A DNA stretch of 64,000 nt, from contig CAJNDS010001868.1 in assembly GCA_905221605.1 (NCBI GenBank), forward strand, positions 124,001 to 188,000, written 5' to 3'. This document shows, piece by piece, positions 32,801 to 44,800 of this stretch. Source of the stretch: Symbiodinium natans. Its lineage: Eukaryota > Sar > Dinophyceae > Suessiales > Symbiodiniaceae. Position 1 is the first letter of the stretch, and every line of letters begins with the position of its first letter. Under the pieces are notes generated by a model, which did not search any database, was not told where the DNA came from, and worked only from the letters and a program-made list of their open reading frames with translations. Position numbers and translations under genes: made by a program.

Positions 32801-35800
32801 TGTCCTGACTCTTCCCTTCCTGGCCAGTAGGGCAAGCAGGTAGGGCAAGCAGGGCTGGTGGGGCAAGTAGGGAAACCGGAGCGAGGGCCAAACGGAGCGA
32901 ATGGGGCAAGTGGCTTTGATTTCCGGTTGAACGATGCAACAGTGTGTGTTGTGTTGATGCCCAACATACTTCCAATACGCCGACATTTCGACTTGGTTAC
33001 TCAAGTCGTCACAGCCCATTCTGATCCTGAGCTTGGGGCGCGTTCAAGGCGCTGGTATTGGCGTGCGTTGCCCTGCCCAAACGAAGGCTGAAGAGATTGT
33101 AATTTGCAATTTGGGATATAAAGCCCAAACTTTCCTACGCCCGTAGCGTGGCTCACTGTAAACTGCAAACCGTAAACCTCTCAGAAGCCTTGTCGAGAAC
33201 AGGGTGACTGATGCCTAGGAGTCACACCAACAAAGCAGCATTCTTCTCCACTTGCTCTCCATGCAACTATGAACCCTAAACCCTAAACCCTAAACCCTAA
33301 ACCCTAAACCCTAAACCCTAGAAATCAATGAAACGACCTCGTCGGCAGGGGGTTCTGCAGCACCAGAAACAGCTCCTAGGGTCTACCTGGGACTCTGTTT
33401 ACCTGGGGTTTAGGGTTTAGGGTTTAGGGTTTAGGGTTTAGGGTTTAGTAGTAACTACCCTTAACTAGTAGGTATAATCCACAACACTGGTAGGAGAGGG
33501 TTCCCGGCATTCTTTAATTTGAGGGTTCACCCTTGCCCAGAGCTGTACATGCCAGAGCTGCGACGTAAGTCATCCCCTGTACTCCTCCTTAGTGTGACTT
33601 AAAAATTGGGATGTTCTCAACATGCTCACAACTCCTTAATAGGGACTACAATAGAGGGGCACTAGAATCCCTATTAAGGACTGTTAGTCTACGGGGAACA
33701 TCCCAAGTTAAAGACCTTATGTACCACGCCAAGCACCCTGGATCCTAAACCTATAACCTCAGATCCTGATAGGCCCTATGGACCTTTGCGAAGAACTCTC
33801 AACTTCGCACCTAAATGACGAACAGGGCTTTAGGGCTCTTGGCTTACTGGGCCTAACGGTTCTCGTGTCTTTTCAAGCAGTCCTTACTGGCTCGTGAACC
33901 CTCAAGTACAACACCCTCATTTGTTTCTATGGCTCCTTGCTAGGTGAGTAAGCCCCAAACCCTAAACCCTAAACCCTAAACCCTATACCTTATACACCCT
34001 AAACCCCAAACAGGCCTAAACCCCAAACAGGCCTAAACCCGAAGCCCCAGTCCACCCACCTCTGGGCGCCGCCATGGCATGCCTTGAAAGCGATGGCAGG
34101 GTGCGACCGCTGCCTGGGGGTTTCAAGGGTTCAGCGTTTGGGGTTTTAGGGTTTTTGAGTTTTAGGGTTTTAGTAGGTTTGGCTGGGGTTGAAAAGAATC
34201 CGGCTTATCATGAGTCAAAGGCTTAGGGTTTAGGGTTTAGGGTTTAGGGTTTAGAGGTAAGGTACCCAGTTCTTGCACCAAGGACTCGTGCTTTGGGGTT
34301 CAGGGTCTTTAGGCTCCGGAAAACTCGGATGGCCCTCAGCAGCCTTAACACTTTCCGGCACAGCATAGTCCTACATAGCATCCTCAAAGAAGCGCAATAA
34401 GGGAAAATGTGAAGAAATATCGGTCTTGCCCAGCTTTGTCTTTAGAGTCTGTGGGGTTTTGAGAGAGGTCGTGGAGCTGATACGGGTCTAAGGTTTAGGG
34501 TTTGGGTTTAGAATCTGTGAAGACCTGCGCCTTGAATCGCGAGAGGACGGAGGCCTTTGCTTAGAGCCTCTTTTTTCAACTAAGCAGACCCTAAGCCCCA
34601 AAGCTCTACAACCCCAAGCCCTGTAAACCCTGTCAACTTCTGGCCCGAAACTCCCTGTACCCAAAAACCTCAAGCCATAAAGTGCCTACACCCCCTCCGA
34701 AACCCTCAACCGTATACCGCCTAAACCCTAAACCCTAAACCCTGAACCCTGAAACCCTGAACCCTGAACCCTGAACCCTGAACCCTGAACTCTAAACCCT
34801 AAACCCTAAACCCTAAACCCTAAACCCTAAACCCTAAACCCTAAACCCTAAACCCTAAGCCCTAAACCTTCAACCCCAAACCCCTATGAGGCTCCCGGCA
34901 GATGCTTGATCCACGCCTGGACCGCGTCTTTGGGGACCAGGTCGATCCTCGATAGCTTCGCAAGATGGATGAGGAGTTAGGGTTTAGGGTTTAGGGTTTA
35001 GGGTTTAGGGTTTAGGGTTTAGGGTTTAGGGTTTAGGGTTTAGGGTTTAGGGTTTAGGGTTTAAGGTTTAGGGTTTAGGGTTTAGGGTTTAGGGTTTCGG
35101 GTTTCGGGTTTCGGGTTTCGGGTTTCGGGTCTACAGGGTTGAGGGTGTAGAGGGTTTATAGGCTTTGTGGCATTTTTTAGGTTTTTAGGGGTTAGGGTTG
35201 AGGGCTCAGGGCCGCGGCGTGGTGTGAGGCGAGGGGCGCGGGGCGGTTCGGAGGCTTTGTAGCGTGAAATTCGGGGTTTGGGGCTTCTGAAGTTTTTTTC
35301 TCCATATGAACCCGAAACCTTGCCTCACTATGTAGGAATCCAGAAAGGGGGGGGGGGTCCGCATAAAGCCGTTGTTCTGAGCCCTGCTAACCTAAAAGAC
35401 CCTACAAACTCAAAATGCCCAAAAGACTCCAAAAACCCTAAAAGCCCTGAACCCGAAAAGCCGCAGACCTTAGATGCCCTGAACTTTCAATACCCTAAAC
35501 CCTTAAAACCCTGAATTCCCTAAACCCCATGCCTCTAAACCGCATGCCACTAAGGGCCTGAGCCCGGGACTTGTTCAGAAGCAGGATCAGGCGCTTGCCG
35601 GAACCGGTCACCTCCGATTCTTTTTCTGGCTTGGGGTCTGTAGGGTTTTCGGGTTCAAGGGTCAGGGCTTTAGGCTGTTTAAGGTTCAGGGGTAAGTTTT
35701 ATGGTTCAAGCCTTAGGGTTGGTAAGTCACCCTTTAAACCCCCTCTAAACCCCTAGCTTTAAACCCCTCTAAACCCCTAAGCCTTGAACCCGCAATGCTG

Positions 35801-38800
35801 CAACTAAATACCCGAACTTCACAAAGCACCCGAACTTGCAATTTCTCAAGCAGGCCTGAACACCCCCAAATGCCCCACCCACACCTTGGGTTTAGGGCGG
35901 AAGCTTCCGGGCCACCCCTACGACCCTAAACCCCCCCAAACCCAAAAAGCCCTGAAACACTAAACCCCTCGCACCTGTGACCCTAAACCCTAAACCCTAA
36001 ACCCTAAACCCTAAACCCTAAACCCTAAACCCTAAACCCTAAAACCTAAACCCTAAACCCTAAACCCTAAACCCTAAACCCTAAAACCTAAACCACCCAG
36101 GGCTTCGGAGGGGACGTGCGCCTGGCGCTCGAGCGCTTCGCAGCGGCAAGCGCCGGGGTCCCTGGCGTCCAGGACCTCTCCGAGGCTGCCGTGTCACTAC
36201 TTGGAGGTTTAGGGTTTAGGGTTTAGGGTTTAGGGTTTAGGGTTTAGGGTTTAGGGTTAGGGCTTAGGGATTAGAGTTTAGGGTACTTGGAGGTTCACGG
36301 TACTTATAAACCAGTTATAGCTGTACGTATAACTGTAATTACTTATAACCATATTCGGGCACTGAAGGCGCTTCTTGGTGGGTTATAGGTACAGTTCTAC
36401 TTGGCTTGCAAGTACCATGAACCTCCAACTAAGGTTTGCCAGGGATCCTCTTTACCTACAGCTTTATGGGTTATACCTACTAATTCGGGGAAGTAGTACC
36501 AAACTGTCCCACTACCCATGTTGCAATAAGGGTACCCTATTTTTGCTGGTTACTTTATGAGAGAACCTTGAACCAAAAAAGGGTAAACTATATGGCTTAT
36601 ATGGGGGTGCTTCTCGCCTTTATAGCGTTTCCCTACAGAGACCAGAGGGCGCGTCTAAAATCATGGGTTCCGTGCTGTGGTTTTTAGCCACAGTTTCTAG
36701 CAATTCCGCGCGTGTAGAATTGGGAGCCGCGCGTGCTGTAAATCGCAGCACTTTTGAAGATGAACACGCGTCATCTAAGCACGAGCAAGTCCAACACATA
36801 CTTCTTATCTTCTTAGCACTGTAAACACGATCACATAGTATCAACACGATTGTTAAAAACGTTTGGGCACGAATAAACTTGAATAAACATGTCGTCTCAA
36901 AATTCCGACCTGGGGTCATCAACTCTGAATCGCCCACAACAAGTCTACGGTTGAACCGGGTGGTTTCCATCCGGTATAGGTTTACAACGCAACCAGAAGG
37001 GCATGTCAACACAATTCTGGCCTAGATGTATATAATTGGTGTTTCTGTATTTCTTCACTCGGGTCATTTTCAGGGGCTCCGCATAATATAATCATAAGGT
37101 TGTGCATATATTGAGGGGACTAGACTTAGACTGGGATTCTGCGGGGCCCATTGCGAATGTAACTAAACGTGGGGGAGCTTATCAACTCCCTTCAGTCGTG
37201 AGCTCCCCAGCCTGCCTACGAAATCTATGCGTTCTGCGCCTTTTGATGGCAAATCCTGATTCCTGCTGTAAAGCAAACTTGGCTCCCATACGCATAACGA
37301 CGGAATGGTGGGTTAAGGAAGAGAAAAGGTGTCTGGTGCTCAGTTCCGGAGGTGATGCAAGAGCGACCGGGATTACTTTCAGGCAGGCTTCAGAAAAAAC
37401 AAGCCACTCCTCTATTCAAACAAGCCACTCCTCTATTAAGGGCGGGCAGGACCACTATGGCAAAGGACGCATAGGGGTCTTCTTGGTGGCGCCGATTCGG
37501 TATTCAGCTGCTCATGACGACACAGATTGCCAAGACTGTCAACCGTGCAGAGAAGCCATGTCTGTTTATCCGGTAAGGAGCTAGGTCTCCAAGGCCTGCA
37601 ACGCCCCAAACCACTGCAGCCGCAACCGGACTTGCTGGTACACGGACCAACCTTTAGAGCACGCTTTCCAGACTTGCTTGGCCTCGTTCTTCGACTCGAC
37701 ACTTTGCACGCAGAACATCGGAGGAATCCCGCCGTGCTCCACGTGTTCTGGCGTGCGCCAAAAGATGTGAAACTTATAGGGTAAACCGAAAACCCGCAGT
37801 GTGCAGAGTGATACACTTGCACTGCAACCAGGCACCTCCGTCGGGACATGTCGCTGCAATTCAGTTCAGGTTCTTTCGCCAAGGAAAATAATTCTGCCAA
37901 AGTGGCCACTGCAGCACATCTGTGCTCACCTAGTGGGCCATCTCACGCCCGGAATTCTTTGGCTAAGGCCAAAGCTGCGGTGAACTGCACGAGACATCGA
38001 GCCTGGCCAGCTTTAGCCTTCAGCTTTTGCCTCGTTTCATTTCAGAGACCTCGAAGAAATCCTACCTAGCGGAATTCCGCTTGCCACTTTCGCAGACTTG
38101 CTCCTTCAAGGCATACAACCCTTGTTGTTCTGCGCTTCCTGCTACACGTGAAATTCTCCGGCCAGATGTGGAAGCAGCGTAGACCAAGCTTCTTCAAACT
38201 CGTGCAACAACACTCCGGCATCAAATGTGTCGACGCAGTTCCCGGAAGATGTCGTGGCCGTGCAGTCGCCTCCACCGCAGCGGGCACGCTCTCTCCCCTC
38301 TCACTCTCAGGCTCTCTCTCTGGCTGCGCTCGATCCCTCTTCCTACGCACACAATGAATGAGTACTGCTTTGCCACACTCCCACACAGCAATCGTGCAGA
38401 TCACAATCATGCCAACAAGGACCCACAGAACCCGATCACCCTGCGCGTTTTCGCGAGTTTCGCTGTTTGCCTGCCCTGCACTTTGACGTGCGTCGACACC
38501 TAGTCTGCGTTTCGTTTCAATTTGTGACTAGTCTTAAAACTCAAGCTCCCAAACTGTGAAAACCGTACACACCCGGAAAAATTCCACCTTAGTTCTGGTG
38601 GTTCCGACAATTGCAAACTGGAAACACTTCCTGACACAAAAATTCGGTATGGGCCTGCCGGCAGGTTCGTACATGTTAATGACAACACGAACAAACACAT
38701 TTAAAACAAACTCTATATGTATATATATATATATATATAACGGTTTAGACACGTTTGAGCACGTTTACACATGTTTAACCAGAACAACCAGCACGTTTAA

Positions 38801-41800
38801 AACAAAAACAGATATGCACAGACTGAAGATTTTAGACTTTTTTTGCACTCCCCGTAGAAATAGGCAAGCGCGTTCTTTTGGGGCCGTTTTGGCGAGCAAA
38901 GTAGGTTTAGACACCACCCCCAATGTACCGCGATGGCGCGTTTAAAAAACAATCGAAAATCGCTCTCTAGGGGTGGTTTAGGGTGAGGGTTAAGTGTAGA
39001 GTCCCCCAAGCCCCTAAACCCTAAACCTTGAACCCCCAGCTTTGCAAGACACTTGTTGACTTCTAAGCCGAAAAGAGTCTTGAGCTCTAGGCCTTACAGC
39101 TGGGGCTAGGGGTTAGGGTTTAGGATGTAGGGATTAGGGTGTAGGGCTTATCCACCACTCCTCCCCCTCCCCCACACCCTTAAACCCCAAATCCTAAACC
39201 CGATCCTGGTCCTACACCCTGAACCCTGAACCCTGAACCCTGAACCCTAAACCCTAAACCCTAAACCCTAAACCCTAAAGCCTAAGCAGCCCCAAAGAAG
39301 CCCTACAATCTCAGCCCTCAGTCCTCCACGATGACGTCCGCGGCCTTCAGAACCTGGCAGAAAGGGGTGTTACGCTCTAGGGTTTTAGGGCTTTAGGGAA
39401 TTGGGCTTAGGGTTTAAGGTTTAAGGTTTAGGGTTTAGGGCTTTAGGGTTGTAGGGCTTTAGGGACATGGGCTTAGGGTTTAGGGATTACGGCTTTAGGG
39501 CTTTAGGGCTTTAGGGCTTTAGGGCTTTAGGGCTTTAGGGAATTGGGGCTTAGGGTTTATAAGGTTGAGGGTTCCCGGGGCTTCGAGTGGGACTTCAAAA
39601 CGTTCCTGCAGGGTTTCACGGGGCTTCGAGGCGTTTTGAGGGTTTTTTTTTGGGACCTTTTCTGGTTGACTGGCTCCAGGGTTCGCAAGCCACATTTCTA
39701 ACTTGAAATGCGCCGTTTCAGATTTACGGCTGAAAGGTTTTAGGCCTTCCGTTTGATTTCGGGTTCAAAAAAACCAGTGCTTTCCATGCACAACATAACG
39801 CTCAACTCAGGTCCTTGTTGGAGTAGATGGTGCGTGTCGTATAAGCCCCAACCTGATTTATTTTTTAGCAGGTCAGGGGGCTCTTCCCTGGTCAACGGCC
39901 CTCCTTACTGCAGAAACGTTCTGCGCGAAGCATCCCTCTGTCACCACCTGCCAGTGACATGCTCCATCAGGTGACCTGAGAGCCCTTCCAAAAATGGGTG
40001 GTTGAGTCATAGCCAAGTGAAATCTTCCTACATAATAATAGCATCCTCTTAACACCCAATAATCCTTTTTCAGCAACGCGCTCCAGAAAATCCCGATAAA
40101 CCCTAAACGCAAAATAAGGGAAGATGTAAACAGATTGACCTAAGCCCCCCCCCCCCCAACCCCCCGCCCCCCCCCCCCCCCCCCCCCACCACCCCCCCAC
40201 CCCCACCCCCCCACCCCCCCCCCCCCCTCCCCACCCCCCACCCCCCCCCCCACCCCCCCCCCCCCCCCCCCCCACCAACCCCCCCCCCCCACCCCCCCCC
40301 CCCCCCCCCCCCCCCCCGCCCAGCCCCCCCCCCCCCCCCCCCCCACCCCCCCCCCCCCCCCCCCCCCACCCCACCCCTAATGCCTTCCGAAGCTCCGTGT
40401 AGAACTTCTTCCGCCTCAGAAGGCGGGAGTGGGGTTGTGGACATCCAAGGGCATGTTTCTTGTTTTCTTGTTCGTATAAATATAAACATAATATGTACAC
40501 ATATATATATATATATATATGTATAAATTTAAATTTCTTTTTTTTGCTACCATTTATTTATTTCTTAATAAGTACTATTATGATTATTCTTGTTTTTTCT
40601 TCTTCTGATTGTTATTATCATGATTATTAGTATTGTTAATATTATTACTATTGTTGTTCTTCCTATTCTTATCAATAGTTATGATTTGTTTTTTGCTTTT
40701 CTTGTTTGGGGGGGGTTGGGGGGGAGGTGGTTCAATGGGCCTTTCGAGGTTTTGGCTACTCCTGGGCGTTCAGAGGCCTTGTTGATGTTTTTTTTTGTTT
40801 GGGGGGGGGGGGGGTTTGGGGTTTAGGTTTTTAGTTGTAGGATTAGTCTGTCTTAGGGCTTAGCCTGCCTCCTAGGGGATCTGGAAGGCGTTTAAGGGCT
40901 TCGGGGTCTCTAAGGGTGTAACGTTTGGGGGATGCTAAGCTTTGTAGACCCTAAACCCTATAAACCCTATAAACCCTATAAACCCTATAAACCCTATAAA
41001 CCCTATAAACCCTATAAACCCTATAAACCCTATAAACCCTATCAACCCTATAAACCCTATAAACCCTAGAAACCCTATAAACCCTATAAACCCTATAAAC
41101 CCTATAAACCCTATAAACCCTATAAACCCTATAAACCCTATAAACCCTATAAAACCTACAAACCCTATACCCTAAACTGTGGATTGTAGAAACCGCCGGG
41201 GAAGCACAGGCTTCTGGGCTACTCGGCCCGCGGCGTGTTCTCTGCCTCCCTGTTAGCGTTGCTGAGCGCTGCCTGAACCCTAAACCCTAAACCCTAAACC
41301 CCAAACCCTAAAGCCTAAACCCTAAACCCTAAACCCTAAACCCTAACACTTGGGATGTTCCCCCCTATACTTACAGTCCTTAGTACACACTATAATAAGG
41401 GTTTTATAATCTCTATGAAGAACTGTTCATCCCAACGCTAAGCCCTAAAACCCTAAACCCTGCCGAAAACCCTGCCCCCAAACTTTTCAAATCTTATTCG
41501 TGCTTTGGCAATGTAACCCTAAACCCTGAACCCTAAACCCTAAACCCGAAGAAATGCGAAGGAAATACCTGTATCAATTCGAGCCAACTCAAAACCCTGC
41601 ACCTGAAGCACCACACAACATCCTACACCCTGACCCTGAAAAAAAACCTAAGCCGCGAATCCTAACAAACCCCCTAAATCCTCAACAGCCCTAGAATCCA
41701 CAACGCAGAACACCCAAAAGCCCCAATCCCCCCCCCCCCCCCCCCCCCCACTCAAAAAAAACACAAATGTAAAAGAAAGGTAAAGAAGCCCAAACGTATA

Positions 41801-44800
41801 GGCTACCCGTAGCCCTAGCTGTAGGGCCTACGGCTGGCTACGCGTAGGCCTGTCGGTAGAGTCTGCGGCAGCCTACGCGTAGGCCTATCCGTAGGCCCTC
41901 GTGTGGCCTACCCGTAGACGTATCAAAGGGCCACGGGCAGCCTACGCGTAGGCCTACCCGTAGGCCTGCGGGTAGGCTGCCGGTAGGCCTATCCGTAGGG
42001 CTATAGGTAGGCTACCGGCAGGCCTACCCGTAGGCCTATGGGTAGGCTACCGGTAGGCCTGCCCATAGGCGTGTAGGTATGCTACCGGTAGGCCTGGTCG
42101 CAGGCCTATAAGTAAGCTATCTATAGGCCGACCCGCAGGCCTACGGGCAGGCTACCGGTAGGCCTACCCGCAGGCCTACGGGTAGGCGATCGGCAGCCCT
42201 ACCCGCAGGCTTATACGTAGTCGAGGCATATAGTAGTAGTGATGATCTCGGGGCTGGGGCTCGGGCACAAAAAGGAGGGCCTAAGAGTCCATGCGTGCGT
42301 GATTTCTTTTACGGATGCACATGATGTCTCGGGTCGAGAATTTAGCGAGCAGTTTGACGGGTGCTTTCGTCGTTTCTCGAGTCCTGGGGCTCGGTCCAGA
42401 GCGGCCTGCGGGTCGGCCTATAGATAGCTTACTTATAGGCCTGCGACCAGGCCTACCGGTAGCATACCTACACGCCTATGGGCAGGCCTACCGGTAGCCT
42501 ACCCATAGGCCTACGGGTAGGCCTGCCGGTAGCCTACCTACAGCCCTACGGATAGGCCTGCCTGTAGCCTACCCGCAGGCCTACGGGTAGGCCTACCGGT
42601 AGGCTATCCACAGCCCTACTGGTAGGCCTGTCAATAGGCGACTGGTAGGCCTACAGGGAGGCCTACAAGTAGCCCACTCGTAGGCCTGCGGAGAGGCCTA
42701 TAGGTAGCCTCGCATAGCCTCTACGTAGGCCTGTACATAGGCTACCCGTAGGCCTAGGGTAGACCTACCCATAGGTCCGACGTAGCCTTAGTTTCGGGCT
42801 TCTGTATGAAAAGAAAACATGTAGTTAAAAAAGGAGATGAGTTATAGGTTGCCCCTGGCCTCCTCCACGAAGGGCTGTCCAGAGGCACCTTACAAGAGGT
42901 GCTTCTGAGCTTGAGGGTGGGGGGGGGGCTTTAGGGCCTGGACTTCAGAGGCTTCAGAGGTTTTAGGCTTCGGGGTCGAAACTGCACATACCCTAAACCC
43001 TAAACCCTATATAGGCTCTGTGAATAACCGAAGGCATGGAACGCGCTCGAACCTTGTTAAGGGCCTTGCAGGTCGGGACTTGCACTTGAGAGCCATGGAA
43101 AGCTGTAGTGCTACAAAACTATCCCCCTAAACCCCCCCCAAACTCCTCTAAACCCCCCTAAACCCTAAACCCTATACCCTAAAACCCGCTGAGCTGCTCT
43201 CAGCCCGAAATCCCTATTTGTCCTAATGCTCTGCTTCCTGAAGGCTGGTGGATGCTTCCCCATTGTTACCGCCCCGCCCGCCCCGAAACTTGTGGTCATC
43301 GATCCTAGATGCCCTAAGCCCGAAGCCCCTGGCAACTGGAACAGCCTTCCGCGCAGCCTGAAACTGTGGGTTGAGCGCTTAGGGGTTTCGGTGATTTAGG
43401 AAACCCTAAATACCCACAACAAAAAAACCGGCAACCCTAAACCCTTACACTTAAAACCCTACAAAAAAACCCTAGACCCCAAACCCTTAACCCTTCACCA
43501 ACCCTGCTAACCCTAAACCCGAACCCTAACCCTAAACCCAAAGCCCTAAACCCTAAACCCTAAGCCCTAAACCCTAAACCTTAAGCCCTGCTGTGGCTTT
43601 GTGGAGATCCCTGAGAGGCGCAGCTTTGCTCAGCGAACTCATCACCTGCAACCAGGGCCCGCTAAGCTCCAGTTGGGTGTGGGTTTAGGGTTTAGGGGTC
43701 TTAGGGTTGAGGGTTGAGGGTTTAGGGTTTTAGGACTTAGGGTTTAGGGGTCATAGGGTTGAGGGTTGAGGTTTTAAGGGTTTAGGGTTTAGGGAGTAGG
43801 GTTTAGAGGGCTTAGGGTTTATAGGGCTTAGGAAGTAGGGTTTAACAAACTAGGCCGCAAGGTGCGGGTCTTGCCAAGATTTTAGGCAGTTTGGAGCCTG
43901 GGGTTGCGATGTGAGGAGGGGCAGGGCTTCTTGGCAAAGTTTGACAGAAGCGGCATGAACTTGCAGGTGCTTTTGAGATTTGGTTTAGGGTTTAGGGTTT
44001 AGGGTTTAGGGTTTAGGGTTTAGGGTTTAGGGTTTAGGGTTTAGGGTTTAGGGTTTAGGGTTTAGGGTTTAGGGTTTAGGGTTTAGGGTTTAGGGTTTAG
44101 GGTTTAGGTGCTTAAGGTGTTTAAGGGGTTTAAGGGGTTTAAGAGGTTTGAGGGGTTTAAGGGGTTGCTATGGGGATTGTTGAGAAGCTTATCAGGAGTT
44201 TAGGCATTGGAAAAACGTCTGCTGCTACTTGCTTTAGAACCCTTAGAAAATAAAAAACAACTACTAATTCCCATATTGCCGTTACAAGAAGAACATTTGT
44301 TCACGTTCGGGGTTCCGAAGCAGTTAATGGTGTAAGCCCTGAGTTTAGGGTTTAGGGTTTGGGCTAGGGTTTAGGGAAAAACTCTAACCCAAAAACTCGT
44401 GTCCATGGGCCTCTTCGCGCAGCTTCCACTTGGAGCGCGTCCAGCGACTCCTGCAAGTTTAGGGTTTAGGGTTTAGGGTTTAGGGTTTAAGGTTTAGGGG
44501 CACTTCTGCTCCGCCGGTCAGCTCGGTCGTGAGACCCCTGAACCGAAGAAATTTTGTTCCTGAAACCCAAAACCCTGAAACTCCAAAATCTAAGAAATCT
44601 TCAAGATACCCCCTGGGCAGACCCGTGAAAGGAATTTTAGAGGCATGGTAAAATCCTTTCTTATACTATCCTTTTGTAGGTTAAGGGGAAACCTACCTGT
44701 GACTCCCAAACCCTACAAATCAATGGGTGTCATAACCCCCCTAAATATAGGCCCCCCCCCAAAAACAAAAATAAATAAAAACAAAAATAATAATAATAAA

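Noticed and set aside
36101-36206. Plus-strand exon DVRLALERFAAAS with AG and GT borders
   Set aside because: The minus strand gives VLDARDP in phase with the neighbouring GTPase exons, so the plus reading is a shadow.
37102-37909. Overlapping 157-160 aa ORFs on both strands as genes
   Set aside because: No motif, no recognisable family, and equal openness on both strands.
39967-40500. Gly-rich 177 aa ORF
   Set aside because: Product of the C-rich tract.
43925-43966. Plus-strand EF-hand-like peptide GFLAKFDRSGMNLQ
   Set aside because: A single loop without partner helices; the minus strand fits the GTPase chain in phase.
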